A stretch of 64,000 bases of DNA. Source: Arthrobacter citreus (lineage in GTDB: Bacteria > Bacillota > Bacilli > Bacillales > Bacillaceae_G). Position numbers and translations under genes: made by a program. Positions within the stretch are counted from its first letter, which is position 1. Each line of letters begins with the position of its first letter. Shown in pieces: positions 9,815-19,210 of the stretch. The stretch is from positions 1,984,001 to 2,048,000 of the forward strand of contig CP053688.1 of assembly GCA_013200995.1 (NCBI GenBank), in the 5' to 3' direction. The notes under the pieces are model-generated. The model was given only the letters and a program-made list of their open reading frames with translations. It did no database searches and was not told the origin of the DNA.

Positions 9815-10399
9815 TTTTACTTTTGTGTCATTTTTAGAACTCACACTTACTAATTTCCTTTTTTGATCTAAGAAATCAAATAAATGTTCATATTCATTTT
9901 GAAGTTCACTTAATTTTTCAGTTAATTGTTGTTTTTCGATTTTCAACTGCTCATTTTCTTGTTTATATTTCAATAGTTTTTTCTCTAAAGATTGAAGATC
10001 TTTTATTTTACTACCTGCATCAACTTTTAATCTTAAATACTCAAGGAATTTATAAACTGATTCAAAAGTTATTTCTGATTGAACTCTTTCAGATGTTGGT
10101 TCTACTACTTCTACATCATTAGTCTGATTAGTTATTTCTTCTACTACGAGTTCTGTTTCAGATTCAGATACAGGTTGTTTTTTACTACTATTTTTTGCAT
10201 TTTCAATCTCTTCTTTATAAAACTTTCTAACAAAAGAATTCCATCGATAACCACAAGCAGCAGCTGTCCTTGATAAACTCTTTGCAACAATCTTAAATGC
10301 CATTAATTGAGTTGACCCTTCATTTATCGATTTTAAAACTACTTCAGCTAAGTAGTTATCCTCATCTTTTGTCCATGCATCCTGGCGATTTGCAACCAT
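9812..10399 (-). CDS. gerR: RsfA-family sporulation regulator, GerR (YlbO) orthologue by position
   Basis: The N-terminus (about 5-65) is a Myb/SANT-like domain with W-T-K-D-E-D, then A-A-A-C-G-Y-R-W-N-S-F-V-R-K typical of RsfA-type proteins. Residues about 65-110 are acidic and probably unstructured. The C-terminus (about 115-185) is a Lys/Glu/Gln-rich coiled coil. GerR modulates late mother-cell genes in B. subtilis. The ATG at 10399 has GGAGGGG at good spacing; the TTG two codons upstream is too close to it. 195 residues. Confidence 0.85.
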   Translation of the reverse strand: MVANRQDAWTKDEDNYLAEVVLKSINEGSTQLMAFKIVAKSLSRTAAACGYRWNSFVRKFYKEEIENAKNSSKKQPVSESETELVVEEITNQTNDVEVVEPTSERVQSEITFESVYKFLEYLRLKVDAGSKIKDLQSLEKKLLKYKQENEQLKIEKQQLTEKLSELQNEYEHLFDFLDQKRKLVSVSSKNDTKVK

Positions 10400-10475
10400 T
10401 TGCAATCCCCTCCAATTTCTTATGCATTAAGCAGATTTTACTAATTCATATGCACAAAAAAATGAAGGTAGAAGA

Positions 10476-11243
10476 TTACTTTTCCAATTTTTTTGTAAAT
10501 TGTTCAATATTTTTTATGTGTTCATCTGAAAACCATAGTGGCATTGCGGAAATAACTTCTTCTTCCATTCGCTTCTTAAGATTTTGTTCAGTCCATTTAC
10601 GAATAAGTATTTTCTTATTTTGATGATGAATTTGTGCTGGAATACCTTTAGATAAATTGATAAAGCTTTCATTATGTAAACTAGTTAAATCTTTTGCTAG
10701 TTCATGTATAAACCCTATTTTCTTAGCTTGATATGCGGTGTATATATTTGAGGATGATAATAGCGTAATCCAATCTTGATGATTCATTTTTTCTTGAAGT
10801 ATAGTCCCTCCACCCCACGATGTTGGGATTCCCATTCTACCTTGTATAAAACCTATTTTCGCATTGTCATTTGCGTATCTAAAGTCGAATGCACTTGCAA
10901 GTTCGCAACCGCCACCTAATGCATACCCATTAATAAAACAGATTGTAATTTGAGGTAACATTGCAATTTGATAAATTACCTCACACATTTTTAAATTAAA
11001 GGACTCTAATCCTTTTATATTATTTTTAAATTTCAAGATTGTATTTAAATCTCCACCGGTACAAAAATATTTCATACCTTCACCAGTTAAAATAACTAGT
11101 TTGCTTTGAGATTTCATTCGGATCTCTTGGATAATTTCAGAAAGTTTTTCAACAGTATCTTCATCTATGCAATTCCCGTAATTTGGCCTATTTAAAAAGA
11201 TATAATCTATTTCATCACGTTGATATGTAATTACTTCAGACAT
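10476..11243 (-). CDS. Enoyl-CoA hydratase/isomerase (crotonase) family protein
   Basis: 255 residues, normal crotonase length. The first oxyanion-hole segment F-C-T-G-G-D-L is at about 60-66 and the second, G-Y-A-L-G-G-G-C-E-L-A, at about 105-115. The usual acidic position in the G-x-x-G-x-x-P loop is replaced by I-P-T-S-W-G-G-G (about 136-143), so hydratase activity is uncertain and it may be another crotonase activity. Substrate not predictable. It lies alone between gerR and rpmF. Confidence 0.85.
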   Translation of the reverse strand: MSEVITYQRDEIDYIFLNRPNYGNCIDEDTVEKLSEIIQEIRMKSQSKLVILTGEGMKYFCTGGDLNTILKFKNNIKGLESFNLKMCEVIYQIAMLPQITICFINGYALGGGCELASAFDFRYANDNAKIGFIQGRMGIPTSWGGGTILQEKMNHQDWITLLSSSNIYTAYQAKKIGFIHELAKDLTSLHNESFINLSKGIPAQIHHQNKKILIRKWTEQNLKKRMEEEVISAMPLWFSDEHIKNIEQFTKKLEK

Positions 11244-11363
11244 TGCAATCTCACTTCCTATTCCTAATTTTCTGATAGTTTATATTATACTATACAGCAA
11301 TTAAAAAAGGGCAGGTTTTCAGGAAAGTGGGTTTTTATGGTAAATGAAATTTTTGGACAAAAG

Positions 11364-11395
11364 GAAAAGCACATAGTTTCCTATGTGCTCTTTAA
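11364..11395 (-). terminator. rpmF terminator
   Basis: Perfect stem AAAGCACATAG (11366-11376) / CTATGTGCTCTTT (11381-11393) with a tetraloop; on the minus strand a T-rich run follows. It sits just below the rpmF stop. Confidence 0.85.
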
Positions 11396-11403
11396 AGACT
11401 AGC

Positions 11404-11577
11404 TTATTTGCTAAGTACTTGTTTTCCTTTGTAGTGACCGCATGATTTACATACGCGGTGTGCTAATGTTAATTCGCTACAGTTTGGGCATTCAACCATT
11501 CCAGGTACCGCTAATTTGAAATGCGTACGACGCTTTCTTTTTACAGTTTTGGACGTTCTTCTTGCAGGTACTGCCAT
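11404..11577 (-). CDS. rpmF: 50S ribosomal protein L32
   Basis: 57 residues starting [10 protein letters not shown], the classic L32 opening. The basic N-terminal arm is followed by a zinc ribbon C-P-N-C ... C-K-S-C. The ATG at 11577 is preceded by AAGGAGGTGG at ideal spacing; a longer in-frame extension has no support. It follows ylbN by 55 bases, the usual ylbN-rpmF pair. Confidence 0.98.
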   Translation of the reverse strand: MAVPARRTSKTVKRKRRTHFKLAVPGMVECPNCSELTLAHRVCKSCGHYKGKQVLSK

Positions 11578-11632
11578 TGATCCCACCTCCTTAAAGTGAG
11601 TGTTTGTTATGAAGCCGGTTATCCGGTACTTC

Positions 11633-12148
11633 TCAATTATCTTGTTTGTCAAAAAATTTTGCTAATCCAGCAAGTCGAGGGTCAATTTTTTGCTCTTCTT
11701 CGACATGTTCCCTAACTTCCCAATCTGTTCCTGATGTTGGAGCTGTTTCTTTCCCTTCAATATCCTCAGCAAAAACTTGCATTGGAATTTCAGCTAAGAT
11801 ACATTCCTCAATCACTGGGGTTAAGTCTAACACATCACCCTCTAGGATGTGAAAATTCTCATCTTCACTTTTCCATTCAGTTGTTGTAAAAAATGTTTCT
11901 GTTGTGGTAATCGACAAAGGATATTTTACATCAACTAATGTTCTTACACAAGGTAAAATTAAATATCCAGTTATTGTTAAATGAAACGTATATCGGTTCG
12001 TTCCAAAATCAACTCGTCCAGTAACTTCAATTGGAGAAACTTCTCGAATCTCAGGATTACGTTCCTTTATTTGACTAATATCAATTGTCTCATCTAAATT
12101 TAAACCTTTATGTCTTAATTTCTGCAACTGGTGCACTGACCATTTCAT
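11633..12148 (-). CDS. ylbN: YlbN, DUF177 family (large-subunit rRNA accumulation protein YceD type)
   Basis: 171 residues. The DUF177/YceD family is encoded next to rpmF in most bacteria and is linked to 23S rRNA accumulation. The start [11 protein letters not shown] at 12148 is preceded by TTGAGGTGG. The core contains C-V-R-T-L-V-D-V (two further conserved family positions follow) and an acidic segment [12 protein letters not shown]. The usual paired cysteines of plant and E. coli relatives are not obvious here beyond the one in C-V-R-T. Confidence 0.9.
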   Translation of the reverse strand: MKWSVHQLQKLRHKGLNLDETIDISQIKERNPEIREVSPIEVTGRVDFGTNRYTFHLTITGYLILPCVRTLVDVKYPLSITTTETFFTTTEWKSEDENFHILEGDVLDLTPVIEECILAEIPMQVFAEDIEGKETAPTSGTDWEVREHVEEEQKIDPRLAGLAKFFDKQDN

Positions 12149-12228
12149 AAATAACCACCTCAAGGCAACAATGAAAATTATATATTCCTTAAAACCATTT
12201 GTCAATATTTTTTCTTTACACATTAGAA

Positions 12229-12345
12229 AAGTGGAGGCGACTGTTCAGCTTCGAAAAGCATAAGACGATTTTTGGCTAAGATTTACAGTTTAATCTTAGA
12301 CGAAAATTGGCTTATGATCTATGGGAAGCTAGTCATCGTACATAC
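12229..12345. repeat. Structured intergenic repeat (hairpin element)
   Basis: The block starts GAAAAGTGGAGGCGACTG. It has nested inverted arms: CATAAG (12259-12264) pairs with CTTATG (12311-12316) and TAAGATT (12277-12283) with AATCTTA (12292-12298). This layout resembles a hairpin-forming intergenic repeat common in Bacillus genomes. The outer right arm is degraded. It occupies part of the gap 12149-12705 between ylbN and tmcAL; apart from AT-rich sequence I see nothing else there. Confidence 0.6.
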
Positions 12346-12705
12346 TTCTTTTTACGACAAAAGTGCTAACTTTTTATCCAACAAAACATTTTAAGCTATG
12401 GTTCCACTTCCTAATTTCTAGAGCAGGTGCAATACATCACAATAATTTTAGTAACTGATTGCCCCGACATGCATTTAGAGGTTTCCCTTCTAAGATTGCA
12501 ATAAATCATCTACTGAAACATTATTAATTGTCCGCCCTTTTCCCTAAAAATCGTGTATCTTGCTCTTAATATGTAACCTATCTAATATATTATTTTCTAC
12601 AACAAAATTCAATACAATTCACACTAGGTTGCGAATTATTTCTCGAAACTGGTATTCTTAGTGTATAAATTCGTAAAATTAGTAAATATTGGAGGTGCAT
12701 TTTTA

Positions 12706-13941
12706 GTGCGTTCAGTTGGTGTAGTAGTTGAATATAACCCTTTACATAATGGTCATGTTTTTCACTTAACTAGTTCAAAAAATACAACAAATGCAGATGT
12801 TGTCATTGCTGTTATGAGTGGGCAATTTTTACAAAGAGGCGAACCCGCTGTCGTCCCAAAGCATGTGCGTACTAAGTTAGCTTTACAAGCCGGGGCAGAT
12901 CTTGTTATTGAGCTACCGTATAGCTATTCAACTCAACATGCTAGTATTTTTGCAAAAGGAGCTATTTCAATTCTTGATTCGCTAAAATGCGATTACGTTT
13001 GTTTTGGTAGTGAAGAGGGAAAGATTGAAACTTTTTACGAGTTAATTAAGCAAAAGAAACAACTCACTTCTTCTATTAATTCAAGTATTCGAACTTATCT
13101 CGATCAAGGTTTAAGTTATCCTGCAGCATATAGTACTGCATTACAAACAAATCTAGAAACAGCTAACTTAGATGTCTCACTTCCAAATAATATATTAGGG
13201 ATACATTATTTGGAGGCAATAGAACATTTTAAAAGTAAAATGGAAGGTAGTACAATTCAACGTATTGCTGCCAATTATCATGACGAAGAAACGAATCATC
13301 AAAGTATCGCTAGTGCCACGGCAATTCGAAAAATACTAAAAGGAAACAACCAAACAATTTCTGATTTTGTGCCAAGTTTTACGAAAGATTCCATTGAGGA
13401 CTATATTAATGAGTTTGGGACAATACATTCCTGGAATGAATATTTCCCATATTTAAAATACAAATTAACTACAGCAAAAAAAGAAGAACTTGAAGAAATT
13501 TACGAAGCTGTTGAAGGATTAGAAAGAAGAGTTTTAAATTCAGTTTTAAATTGTCTTGATTTTGAAGAGTTAATGACTGCAATTAAAACAAAAAGATATA
13601 CTTGGACTAGAATCCAGCGATTGTTAACACATCTATTAACAAACACTTCAAAAAACGAAATGTCTGCAATATTAGAGAAAGATCGTGTACCATATATCCG
13701 TTTACTCGGGATGAGCTCTATGGGTAAAACTTATTTAAATAGCAAAAAGAAGCTAATTGATGTGCCAATCTATACGACCATTAATCAACAAAATCAAAAA
13801 GAATTAAGTACTGATTTAAAGGCAACTTATGCTTATGCATCAATTCTTCCTATAAGCAATCAGCAAAAATTAATAAAAACTGAATACGCTATGTATCCGA
13901 TTATATACAATGAAACTACAAATCAATTTAGTAGATCATAG
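12706..13941 (+). CDS. tmcAL: tRNA(Met) cytidine acetate ligase TmcAL (YlbM)
   Basis: Uses acetate and ATP to form N4-acetylcytidine at the wobble base of elongator tRNA-Met. 411 residues from the GTG at 12706, which has GGAGGTG upstream; a GTG at 12661 would add 15 residues without a ribosome binding site. The nucleotidyltransferase motif E-Y-N-P-L-H-N-G-H (HxGH type) is at about 9-17, and V-M-S-G-Q-F-L-Q-R-G-E-P follows at about 38-49. Divergent from ylbN, convergent with ylbL. Confidence 0.94.
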   Translation: MRSVGVVVEYNPLHNGHVFHLTSSKNTTNADVVIAVMSGQFLQRGEPAVVPKHVRTKLALQAGADLVIELPYSYSTQHASIFAKGAISILDSLKCDYVCFGSEEGKIETFYELIKQKKQLTSSINSSIRTYLDQGLSYPAAYSTALQTNLETANLDVSLPNNILGIHYLEAIEHFKSKMEGSTIQRIAANYHDEETNHQSIASATAIRKILKGNNQTISDFVPSFTKDSIEDYINEFGTIHSWNEYFPYLKYKLTTAKKEELEEIYEAVEGLERRVLNSVLNCLDFEELMTAIKTKRYTWTRIQRLLTHLLTNTSKNEMSAILEKDRVPYIRLLGMSSMGKTYLNSKKKLIDVPIYTTINQQNQKELSTDLKATYAYASILPISNQQKLIKTEYAMYPIIYNETTNQFSRS

Positions 13942-13948
13942 AACATAT

Positions 13949-13992
13949 GAAAAAATGAGTCAGGAATTAAGAGATCCTGCCTCATTTTTTTG
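13949..13992. terminator. Bidirectional terminator between tmcAL and ylbL
   Basis: Long stem AAAAATGAGTCAGGA / TCCTGCCTCATTTTT with a 9-base loop. It overlaps the last codons of ylbL and ends in T runs in both directions. Confidence 0.88.
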
Positions 13993-15007
13993 TTTTTAGC
14001 TTTTCTAAATAAGTTATAGCATCGCTGTAAGTATTGACCGGTACAATTTTCATTTTTAACTTATGTTTTTTTGCACTTTTAACAGCTTCATTATAATTCG
14101 AATTCTTTTTACCATTTTCATTTGGTGCAAAAAATATTTCTGCTCCAGCATCAGATGCAGCTATTATTTTTTGAGAGATCCCACCAATTGGACCGACGAC
14201 CCCATCTATATCAATTGTCCCTGTACCAGCTATTTCATGTCCTTTGGCAAGATGCTCATCTTTTAATTGATCATAAATTTCTAACGCAAACATTAGTCCC
14301 GCTGATGGCCCCCCTATTTCTTCAGAGTTTATTTTAACTTTTGGATTTGTAGTTAGCTCTAAATTTTCGGCAATCGAGACACCAATTCCAGCACGATTTG
14401 GTTCGTCCTTAAATGTTTTTGTTTTTATATTAAAATTTTCGATTTTACCTTCACGGTTTACTTCCAAATTAAAATTAGTACCAGGCTTACTAGCTTGAAC
14501 CGTATTTGTAAAATCAGTTAGAGTACGGATTTCTTTTCCGTTTATTTTTGTAATGACATCTCCTAGCTTTAAAACATGAAATGCAGGCATATCATGTATT
14601 ACTGAAACAACAACAATCCCATTTTCCGTAACTTTATAAGTTTTATGAGCCTGTTTATATGCATTTAATATTGCAGCTTGTTTTGATTCTTCCATATATC
14701 TTAATTGACGAAATTGATAATCTTCATCGCTTTCACCTTTTACTTTAATTTCATCGATTTTGTAAAGATGATAATTATCATTTACTTTTGTAGCTATATA
14801 GGAGTATATATTTGCCTTTCCCATTGCTACGGTAGTTAGCATGAATTCACCTTTATCTTTCTTAGCACCATCAACTTTAACATAAGGTCTAAGAGGCTCA
14901 GCTAAGCCAGGTTTTGTCACATAATAATGTAAAGGAATGAAATACAATAGAATTAGTGTAATACCAACAACTAATAGTACATTAAGAATTCTTATCCTTT
15001 TTTTCAC
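13982..15007 (-). CDS. ylbL: YlbL, membrane-anchored PDZ/Lon-type serine protease (SepM family)
   Basis: 341 residues from a GTG at 15007, which has GGAAGGAG upstream and gives the same length as B. subtilis YlbL; the start overlaps the end of ylbK by 26 bases. There is one N-terminal membrane helix (about 8-28), a PDZ domain (about 115-200) and a C-terminal Lon protease fold. The Ser/Lys dyad is visible: Ser235 in G-G-P-S-A-G-L and Lys280 in G-I-S-Q-K-I. The relative SepM processes a competence pheromone in streptococci, and YlbL has been tied to DNA-damage checkpoint recovery in B. subtilis by degrading YneA. Confidence 0.93.
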   Translation of the reverse strand: MKKRIRILNVLLVVGITLILLYFIPLHYYVTKPGLAEPLRPYVKVDGAKKDKGEFMLTTVAMGKANIYSYIATKVNDNYHLYKIDEIKVKGESDEDYQFRQLRYMEESKQAAILNAYKQAHKTYKVTENGIVVVSVIHDMPAFHVLKLGDVITKINGKEIRTLTDFTNTVQASKPGTNFNLEVNREGKIENFNIKTKTFKDEPNRAGIGVSIAENLELTTNPKVKINSEEIGGPSAGLMFALEIYDQLKDEHLAKGHEIAGTGTIDIDGVVGPIGGISQKIIAASDAGAEIFFAPNENGKKNSNYNEAVKSAKKHKLKMKIVPVNTYSDAITYLEKLKTKK

Positions 15008-15788
15008 TATTTTTCTCCTTCCACTGCTCAATCTTTTCAAAAATTTCTGGAATTAATGCTTCTGTAGCTTCTTCTCCGATTTTGATTACATTTTCGAGAT
15101 CTGTAAAGTTTCTAGAATTAATATGATCTAATTTAGGCCTAATCATGATATTCGATGCGACTTCTCTATTTCTAACTAGCTCATGTTGCATTATTTCAAT
15201 ACTCTGCATGATGACATCATAAATTGTTGAAACTTCGCCACTAACCTTAATTGGTGACGCATCTACTCCAATAATAAAATCCGCTCCCATCTCTTTTACA
15301 ACCGAAACAGGGATACGATCAATTACTCCACCATCAACCAAAAGTTTACCATTCCAGGTTTCGGGTACAAAAATTCCAGGTATTGAAATACTTCCGCGGA
15401 CCGCAGTAGCAATATCGCCTTTTTGAAATACGATTTTTTCTCCTGTTAATAAGTCTGTTGCGACAACTGATACTGGTAAATCTAAATCTTCAAGCTTCCT
15501 ACCAAAAGAAAGCACCTTGATTAGTTCTTTTACCCTGTTTCCAGAAATTAACCCCATCTTCGGAACGACATAGTCAATATAATATTTTGATTGAAATACT
15601 CTCGCAATTTTATACAGTCGCTCAACATTCGTACCAGCCCCGTATAATACAGCAACTAAAGCACCTATACTGCTCCCTGCAATCAAATCTATAGGAATAT
15701 TATGCTTTTTTAAAACCGAAATTACACCAACATGCGCAAACCCCCTAGCTCCACCTGAACCTAATGCTAAACCAATTTTCGGTTCCAA
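14982..15788 (-). CDS. ylbK: YlbK, patatin-like phospholipase (RssA/NTE type)
   Basis: 268 residues. Predicted serine esterase/lipase acting on phospholipid or related esters. The oxyanion-hole loop G-S-G-G-A-R-G is at 10-16, the nucleophile elbow G-S-S-I-G puts the catalytic Ser at residue 40, and the paired Asp is in V-D-G-G at about 150-153. All catalytic features are intact. Its 3' end overlaps the ylbL start, so the two are translationally coupled. Confidence 0.92.
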   Translation of the reverse strand: MEPKIGLALGSGGARGFAHVGVISVLKKHNIPIDLIAGSSIGALVAVLYGAGTNVERLYKIARVFQSKYYIDYVVPKMGLISGNRVKELIKVLSFGRKLEDLDLPVSVVATDLLTGEKIVFQKGDIATAVRGSISIPGIFVPETWNGKLLVDGGVIDRIPVSVVKEMGADFIIGVDASPIKVSGEVSTIYDVIMQSIEIMQHELVRNREVASNIMIRPKLDHINSRNFTDLENVIKIGEEATEALIPEIFEKIEQWKEKNSEKKDKNS

Positions 15789-15965
15789 GTTGTTTCCCCT
15801 CCAATTAAACTCTTTGGTCTAAAATTGAATTCCATCAACGTATATTAAATTGTACAAGTTTTTTTTATACATATATTACTATCTTATTTATTTTTTATTG
15901 GTCCTACTACAATTAGACAAAAATCTAAATGTTTTTTGAGTCTATCTTTCTTTGGAGGTTTATAT

Positions 15966-17192
15966 GTGAAAAAAAGTTATTTCATTACTTTTCTAATTTT
16001 TTTAATACTCATATTTCTAACAGCCACGATTATTTTGCATCCAGATGTTGCGTTTAAAGGTTCGGTTAGAGGATTAAATATGTGGTGGGGAATTGTGTTT
16101 CCATCTTTACTTCCATTTTTCATATTAAGTGAACTGCTAATTTGCTTTGGAATTGTTCAATTTATAGGTGTATTTTTAGAACCTATTATGCGGCCTCTAT
16201 TCAGAGTTCCAGGGGTTGGAGCTTTCGTTTGGGCGATGGGGATGGCTTCTGGATTTCCTTCTGGTGCAAAACTTTCAGCTAAACTATATAAAGATGGGGA
16301 AATAACAAAATTAGAGGCCGAGCGACTTAATTCGTTTACAAATTCTTCTAATCCATTATTTATTTTTGTAGCAATATCTGTCGGTTTTTTTCATAATGCA
16401 AAAATCGGAATCGTACTTGCCGTAAGCCATTATTTATCTAACGCGATTGTTGGCCTCATCATGAGGTTTTACGGTAGCAAACAACCTAACTACTCCCGCG
16501 CAGAAAGAATCCATTCTAACCGCTTTAAATACGCTTTTAAAGTAATGCATGAGAAACGGTTAAGCGAAAAACGACCGATTGGAAAAATACTTGGTGATGC
16601 AATTGCTTCTTCCGTGCAGACATTATTAATGATTGGTGGATTTATAATTGTTTTTTCTGTTTTAAATATGCTTTTACTAAAAATTGGATTTATTACGAAT
16701 GTAGGAAAAATAGTCGCGTTTTGTTTTTCAAATTTAAGCGTAAATCATAATTTATCTACTCCTTTTTTATCTGGATTATTTGAAATTACTTTAGGATCTA
16801 AATTAGTAAGTGAATTAAACAATAGTACTTTATTACAGCAAGTAGCTTTAACAAGCTTCATATTAGGATTTGGTGGATTTTCAATACAAGCACAAGTAGC
16901 AAGTATCATTTCCGAAGTAAAGATGAGTATAAAACCTTATTTAATCGGTCGATTACTGCAATCAGGTATCGCACCAATATTAGCAATTATTTTTTGGAAG
17001 CCACTTTATCTTGATCAGCTAACTGCTAATGTTACGAATAATACTTTACCTGTTATTAAAATTTTTACGGAGAAACATCTTAACATTGAATCAATGATTT
17101 CAATAGGTTCAATGATTACACTAATCTCCCTCTACATTTATGTCATCATCTTAATTTATAAAACGCTCAACAAAAGATATGATCTTAAATAA
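15966..17192 (+). CDS. ylbJ: YlbJ, sporulation integral membrane protein
   Basis: 408 residues from the GTG at 15966 (GGAGG upstream), exactly the B. subtilis length. Polytopic with about eight hydrophobic helices and two homologous halves carrying gate-like motifs of the nucleoside transporter/SpoIIIE-like Gate domain (G-x-x-S-G-F-P-S-G-A near 105-115). Needed for normal spore formation in B. subtilis, where it is mother-cell expressed. Convergent with coaD. Confidence 0.92.
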   Translation: MKKSYFITFLIFLILIFLTATIILHPDVAFKGSVRGLNMWWGIVFPSLLPFFILSELLICFGIVQFIGVFLEPIMRPLFRVPGVGAFVWAMGMASGFPSGAKLSAKLYKDGEITKLEAERLNSFTNSSNPLFIFVAISVGFFHNAKIGIVLAVSHYLSNAIVGLIMRFYGSKQPNYSRAERIHSNRFKYAFKVMHEKRLSEKRPIGKILGDAIASSVQTLLMIGGFIIVFSVLNMLLLKIGFITNVGKIVAFCFSNLSVNHNLSTPFLSGLFEITLGSKLVSELNNSTLLQQVALTSFILGFGGFSIQAQVASIISEVKMSIKPYLIGRLLQSGIAPILAIIFWKPLYLDQLTANVTNNTLPVIKIFTEKHLNIESMISIGSMITLISLYIYVIILIYKTLNKRYDLK

Positions 17193-17228
17193 TAATTGCA
17201 ATTATTTAACCAACTAAAAGAAAAAAAA

Positions 17229-17739
<511 letters not shown>

Positions 17740-17752
17740 TTACCCCCTAAAA

Positions 17753-18310
17753 TTACTCCATACAAGTATGATACACTGATACGCCACAAATTCCATATTT
17801 TTCTGCTTTTGTTCGTTCAAATTTCCCTATTTTTTCTGGTAATTCGATATCAGTGGCATGTTCTACCAAAATAGTCCCATCTAAAGCAAGTAGATTTTTA
17901 TCGTCAAAAGTTTCAATTAATGAAACAATTTGTTGCTTTTTATATGGTGGATCTAAAATAATTAAATCAAATTGAATTTCTCTTTTAATAATGGCTTTAA
18001 CAGCTCTCTCAGCATCATTTCTATATACTTCCGCACGATCTGACAGATTACAAGTTGCTAAATTTTCTTTAATCGTTTTAATAGCTTTCATTTCACGGTC
18101 AACAATAATTGCTTTTTCCATCCCTCTACTTAGAGCTTCAATCGATAGCCCGCCACTTCCACCAAATAAATCTAGTGCTATACCACCTTCAAAATATGGA
18201 CCAATAATATTAAACATTGCTTCTTTTACTTTATCAGTTGTTGGTCTAGTACTCATTCCAGGAACTGCTTTTAAACTTAAACCTTTATTTTTACCTGACA
18301 CTACTCTCAT
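17753..18310 (-). CDS. rsmD: 16S rRNA (guanine966-N2)-methyltransferase RsmD
   Basis: SAM-dependent methylation of G966 of 16S rRNA. 185 residues (YlbH in B. subtilis). Starts M-R-V-V-S-G-K-N-K-G, the family opening. The SAM site A-L-D-L-F-G-G-S-G-G-L is at about 43-53 (one Gly replaces the usual A/T after S-G) and the catalytic D-P-P-Y motif is at about 120-123. Confidence 0.95.
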   Translation of the reverse strand: MRVVSGKNKGLSLKAVPGMSTRPTTDKVKEAMFNIIGPYFEGGIALDLFGGSGGLSIEALSRGMEKAIIVDREMKAIKTIKENLATCNLSDRAEVYRNDAERAVKAIIKREIQFDLIILDPPYKKQQIVSLIETFDDKNLLALDGTILVEHATDIELPEKIGKFERTKAEKYGICGVSVYHTCME

Positions 18311-18402
18311 AAATTTACACCTACTATTTATTTCTTTTACGAAAATATCCTATCACAATTTTCCAGAAACAAAAACATTTCTTTCCATATTCTCCTACTA
18401 AT

Positions 18403-18431
18403 GTATAAAATCATTCACTTTGGTAATAACT
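18403..18431 (+). promoter_or_regulatory. Candidate sigma-F/sigma-G promoter of csfG
   Basis: GTATA at 18403-18407, 14 bases, then GGTAATAACT at 18422-18431. The latter fits the sigma-F -10 consensus GGHRANAMHT at every position and GTATA fits GYWTA, with a spacer one base short of the usual 15. It lies just upstream of the structured RNA at 18438. Confidence 0.6.
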
Positions 18432-18437
18432 AACTTT

Positions 18438-18586
18438 AACAACATCTCAGTTGATGTTGTTGCCAACCGCGGAGAAGACTTACGTTTCCCCATAAGTTCT
18501 TCCTCCGGTTTCTCCTCTCCCTTTGCCTTCTTTTTTAGTGATTACACTTTAATAAGAGGGGCCCTGCATTTGCGGGGTTTTTTTTT
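18438..18586 (+). ncRNA. csfG: Sporulation small RNA, csfG-like
   Basis: About 150 nt without a convincing ORF. Hairpin 1 pairs AACAACATC (18438-18446) with GATGTTGTT (18453-18461). A longer hairpin 2 runs from AACCG (18465) to CGGTT (18510) with paired GAAG/CTTC and ACTTA/TAAGT inside and a loop containing CCCC. A pyrimidine tract follows (18508-18536), then a terminator stem CCCTGC/GCGGGG with nine T (18562-18586). In B. subtilis the sporulation RNA CsfG lies between ylbG and ylbH (rsmD), which is the same location, and it is forespore-expressed, matching the promoter seen here. The assignment is by position, layout and promoter, not by alignment. Confidence 0.72.
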
Positions 18587-18677
18587 ATGCCTGAATCCTG
18601 TAGAATAAATGTTGCATTTGTCATCATCACTATTTTAGACACACATAATCGTATTTATGTTTTAAGGGGGAGCACTC

Positions 18678-19067
18678 ATGATTCAACGCATGATTGAAAT
18701 TGGAGAAGGATACTCAGATCTATATGAACTTTTTGAAATTGCTACATCACAAAAAGATCGAGTTAAACATCTTCTTAAATTAACATCTGAAAACAATGGC
18801 ACAAAATGCTGCTCATTTGCAGTTATATTAAACCCTACTTCTATTGGGGAATTTCAACCAATATATTATTGTAGAGAGGGTATTACACTAAAAGAAGAAA
18901 AAATAACGAAGCGAGAAGAGCTTTGTGAAGAATTAGCTACAACCTTAAACAAAGAGATTATTACATTACACATTAGACACTCTAGCTCATTTCATGAAAA
19001 TGATTTATTTCATCAATACATTATCGGTATACTCCGATTAAACCACTTAATACCACCGATGAAGTAA
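18678..19067 (+). CDS. Uncharacterised small protein, DUF7147-like
   Basis: 129 residues starting M-I-Q-R-M-I-E-I-G-E-G-Y-S-D-L-Y-E, preceded by AAGGGGGAG. This opening is one I associate with a small Bacillaceae family now called DUF7147 and sometimes misnamed methylthioribose kinase; it has no kinase motifs. No signal peptide or membrane helix; there are two adjacent cysteines near residue 44. It lies between csfG and ylbG. Confidence 0.75.
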   Translation: MIQRMIEIGEGYSDLYELFEIATSQKDRVKHLLKLTSENNGTKCCSFAVILNPTSIGEFQPIYYCREGITLKEEKITKREELCEELATTLNKEIITLHIRHSSSFHENDLFHQYIIGILRLNHLIPPMK

Positions 19068-19133
19068 TTGGCTTAGGGCAAGTAAAAGAAGGCATGCAAG
19101 AATAGGGTTTAAGACTCTTATCCCTGCCTAAAA

Positions 19134-19210
19134 AAAAACGATTGAACGGTTTTTTAATTTAAGTTTGGGATTACCCTTCCTAAATTAATCAATACCATTC
19201 AATCGTTTTT
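19134..19210. terminator. Long hairpin terminator between the DUF7147-like gene and ylbG
   Basis: Outer arms AAAACGATTGAA and TTCAATCGTTTTT pair perfectly and an inner region (TAATTTA ... TAAATTA, GGG ... CCC) continues the stem. A and T runs flank it, so it may serve both convergent genes. Confidence 0.75.

Noticed and set aside
18420..18608. 62-residue ORF across the csfG region
   Set aside because: No ribosome binding site, and the sequence is explained by hairpins and a terminator.
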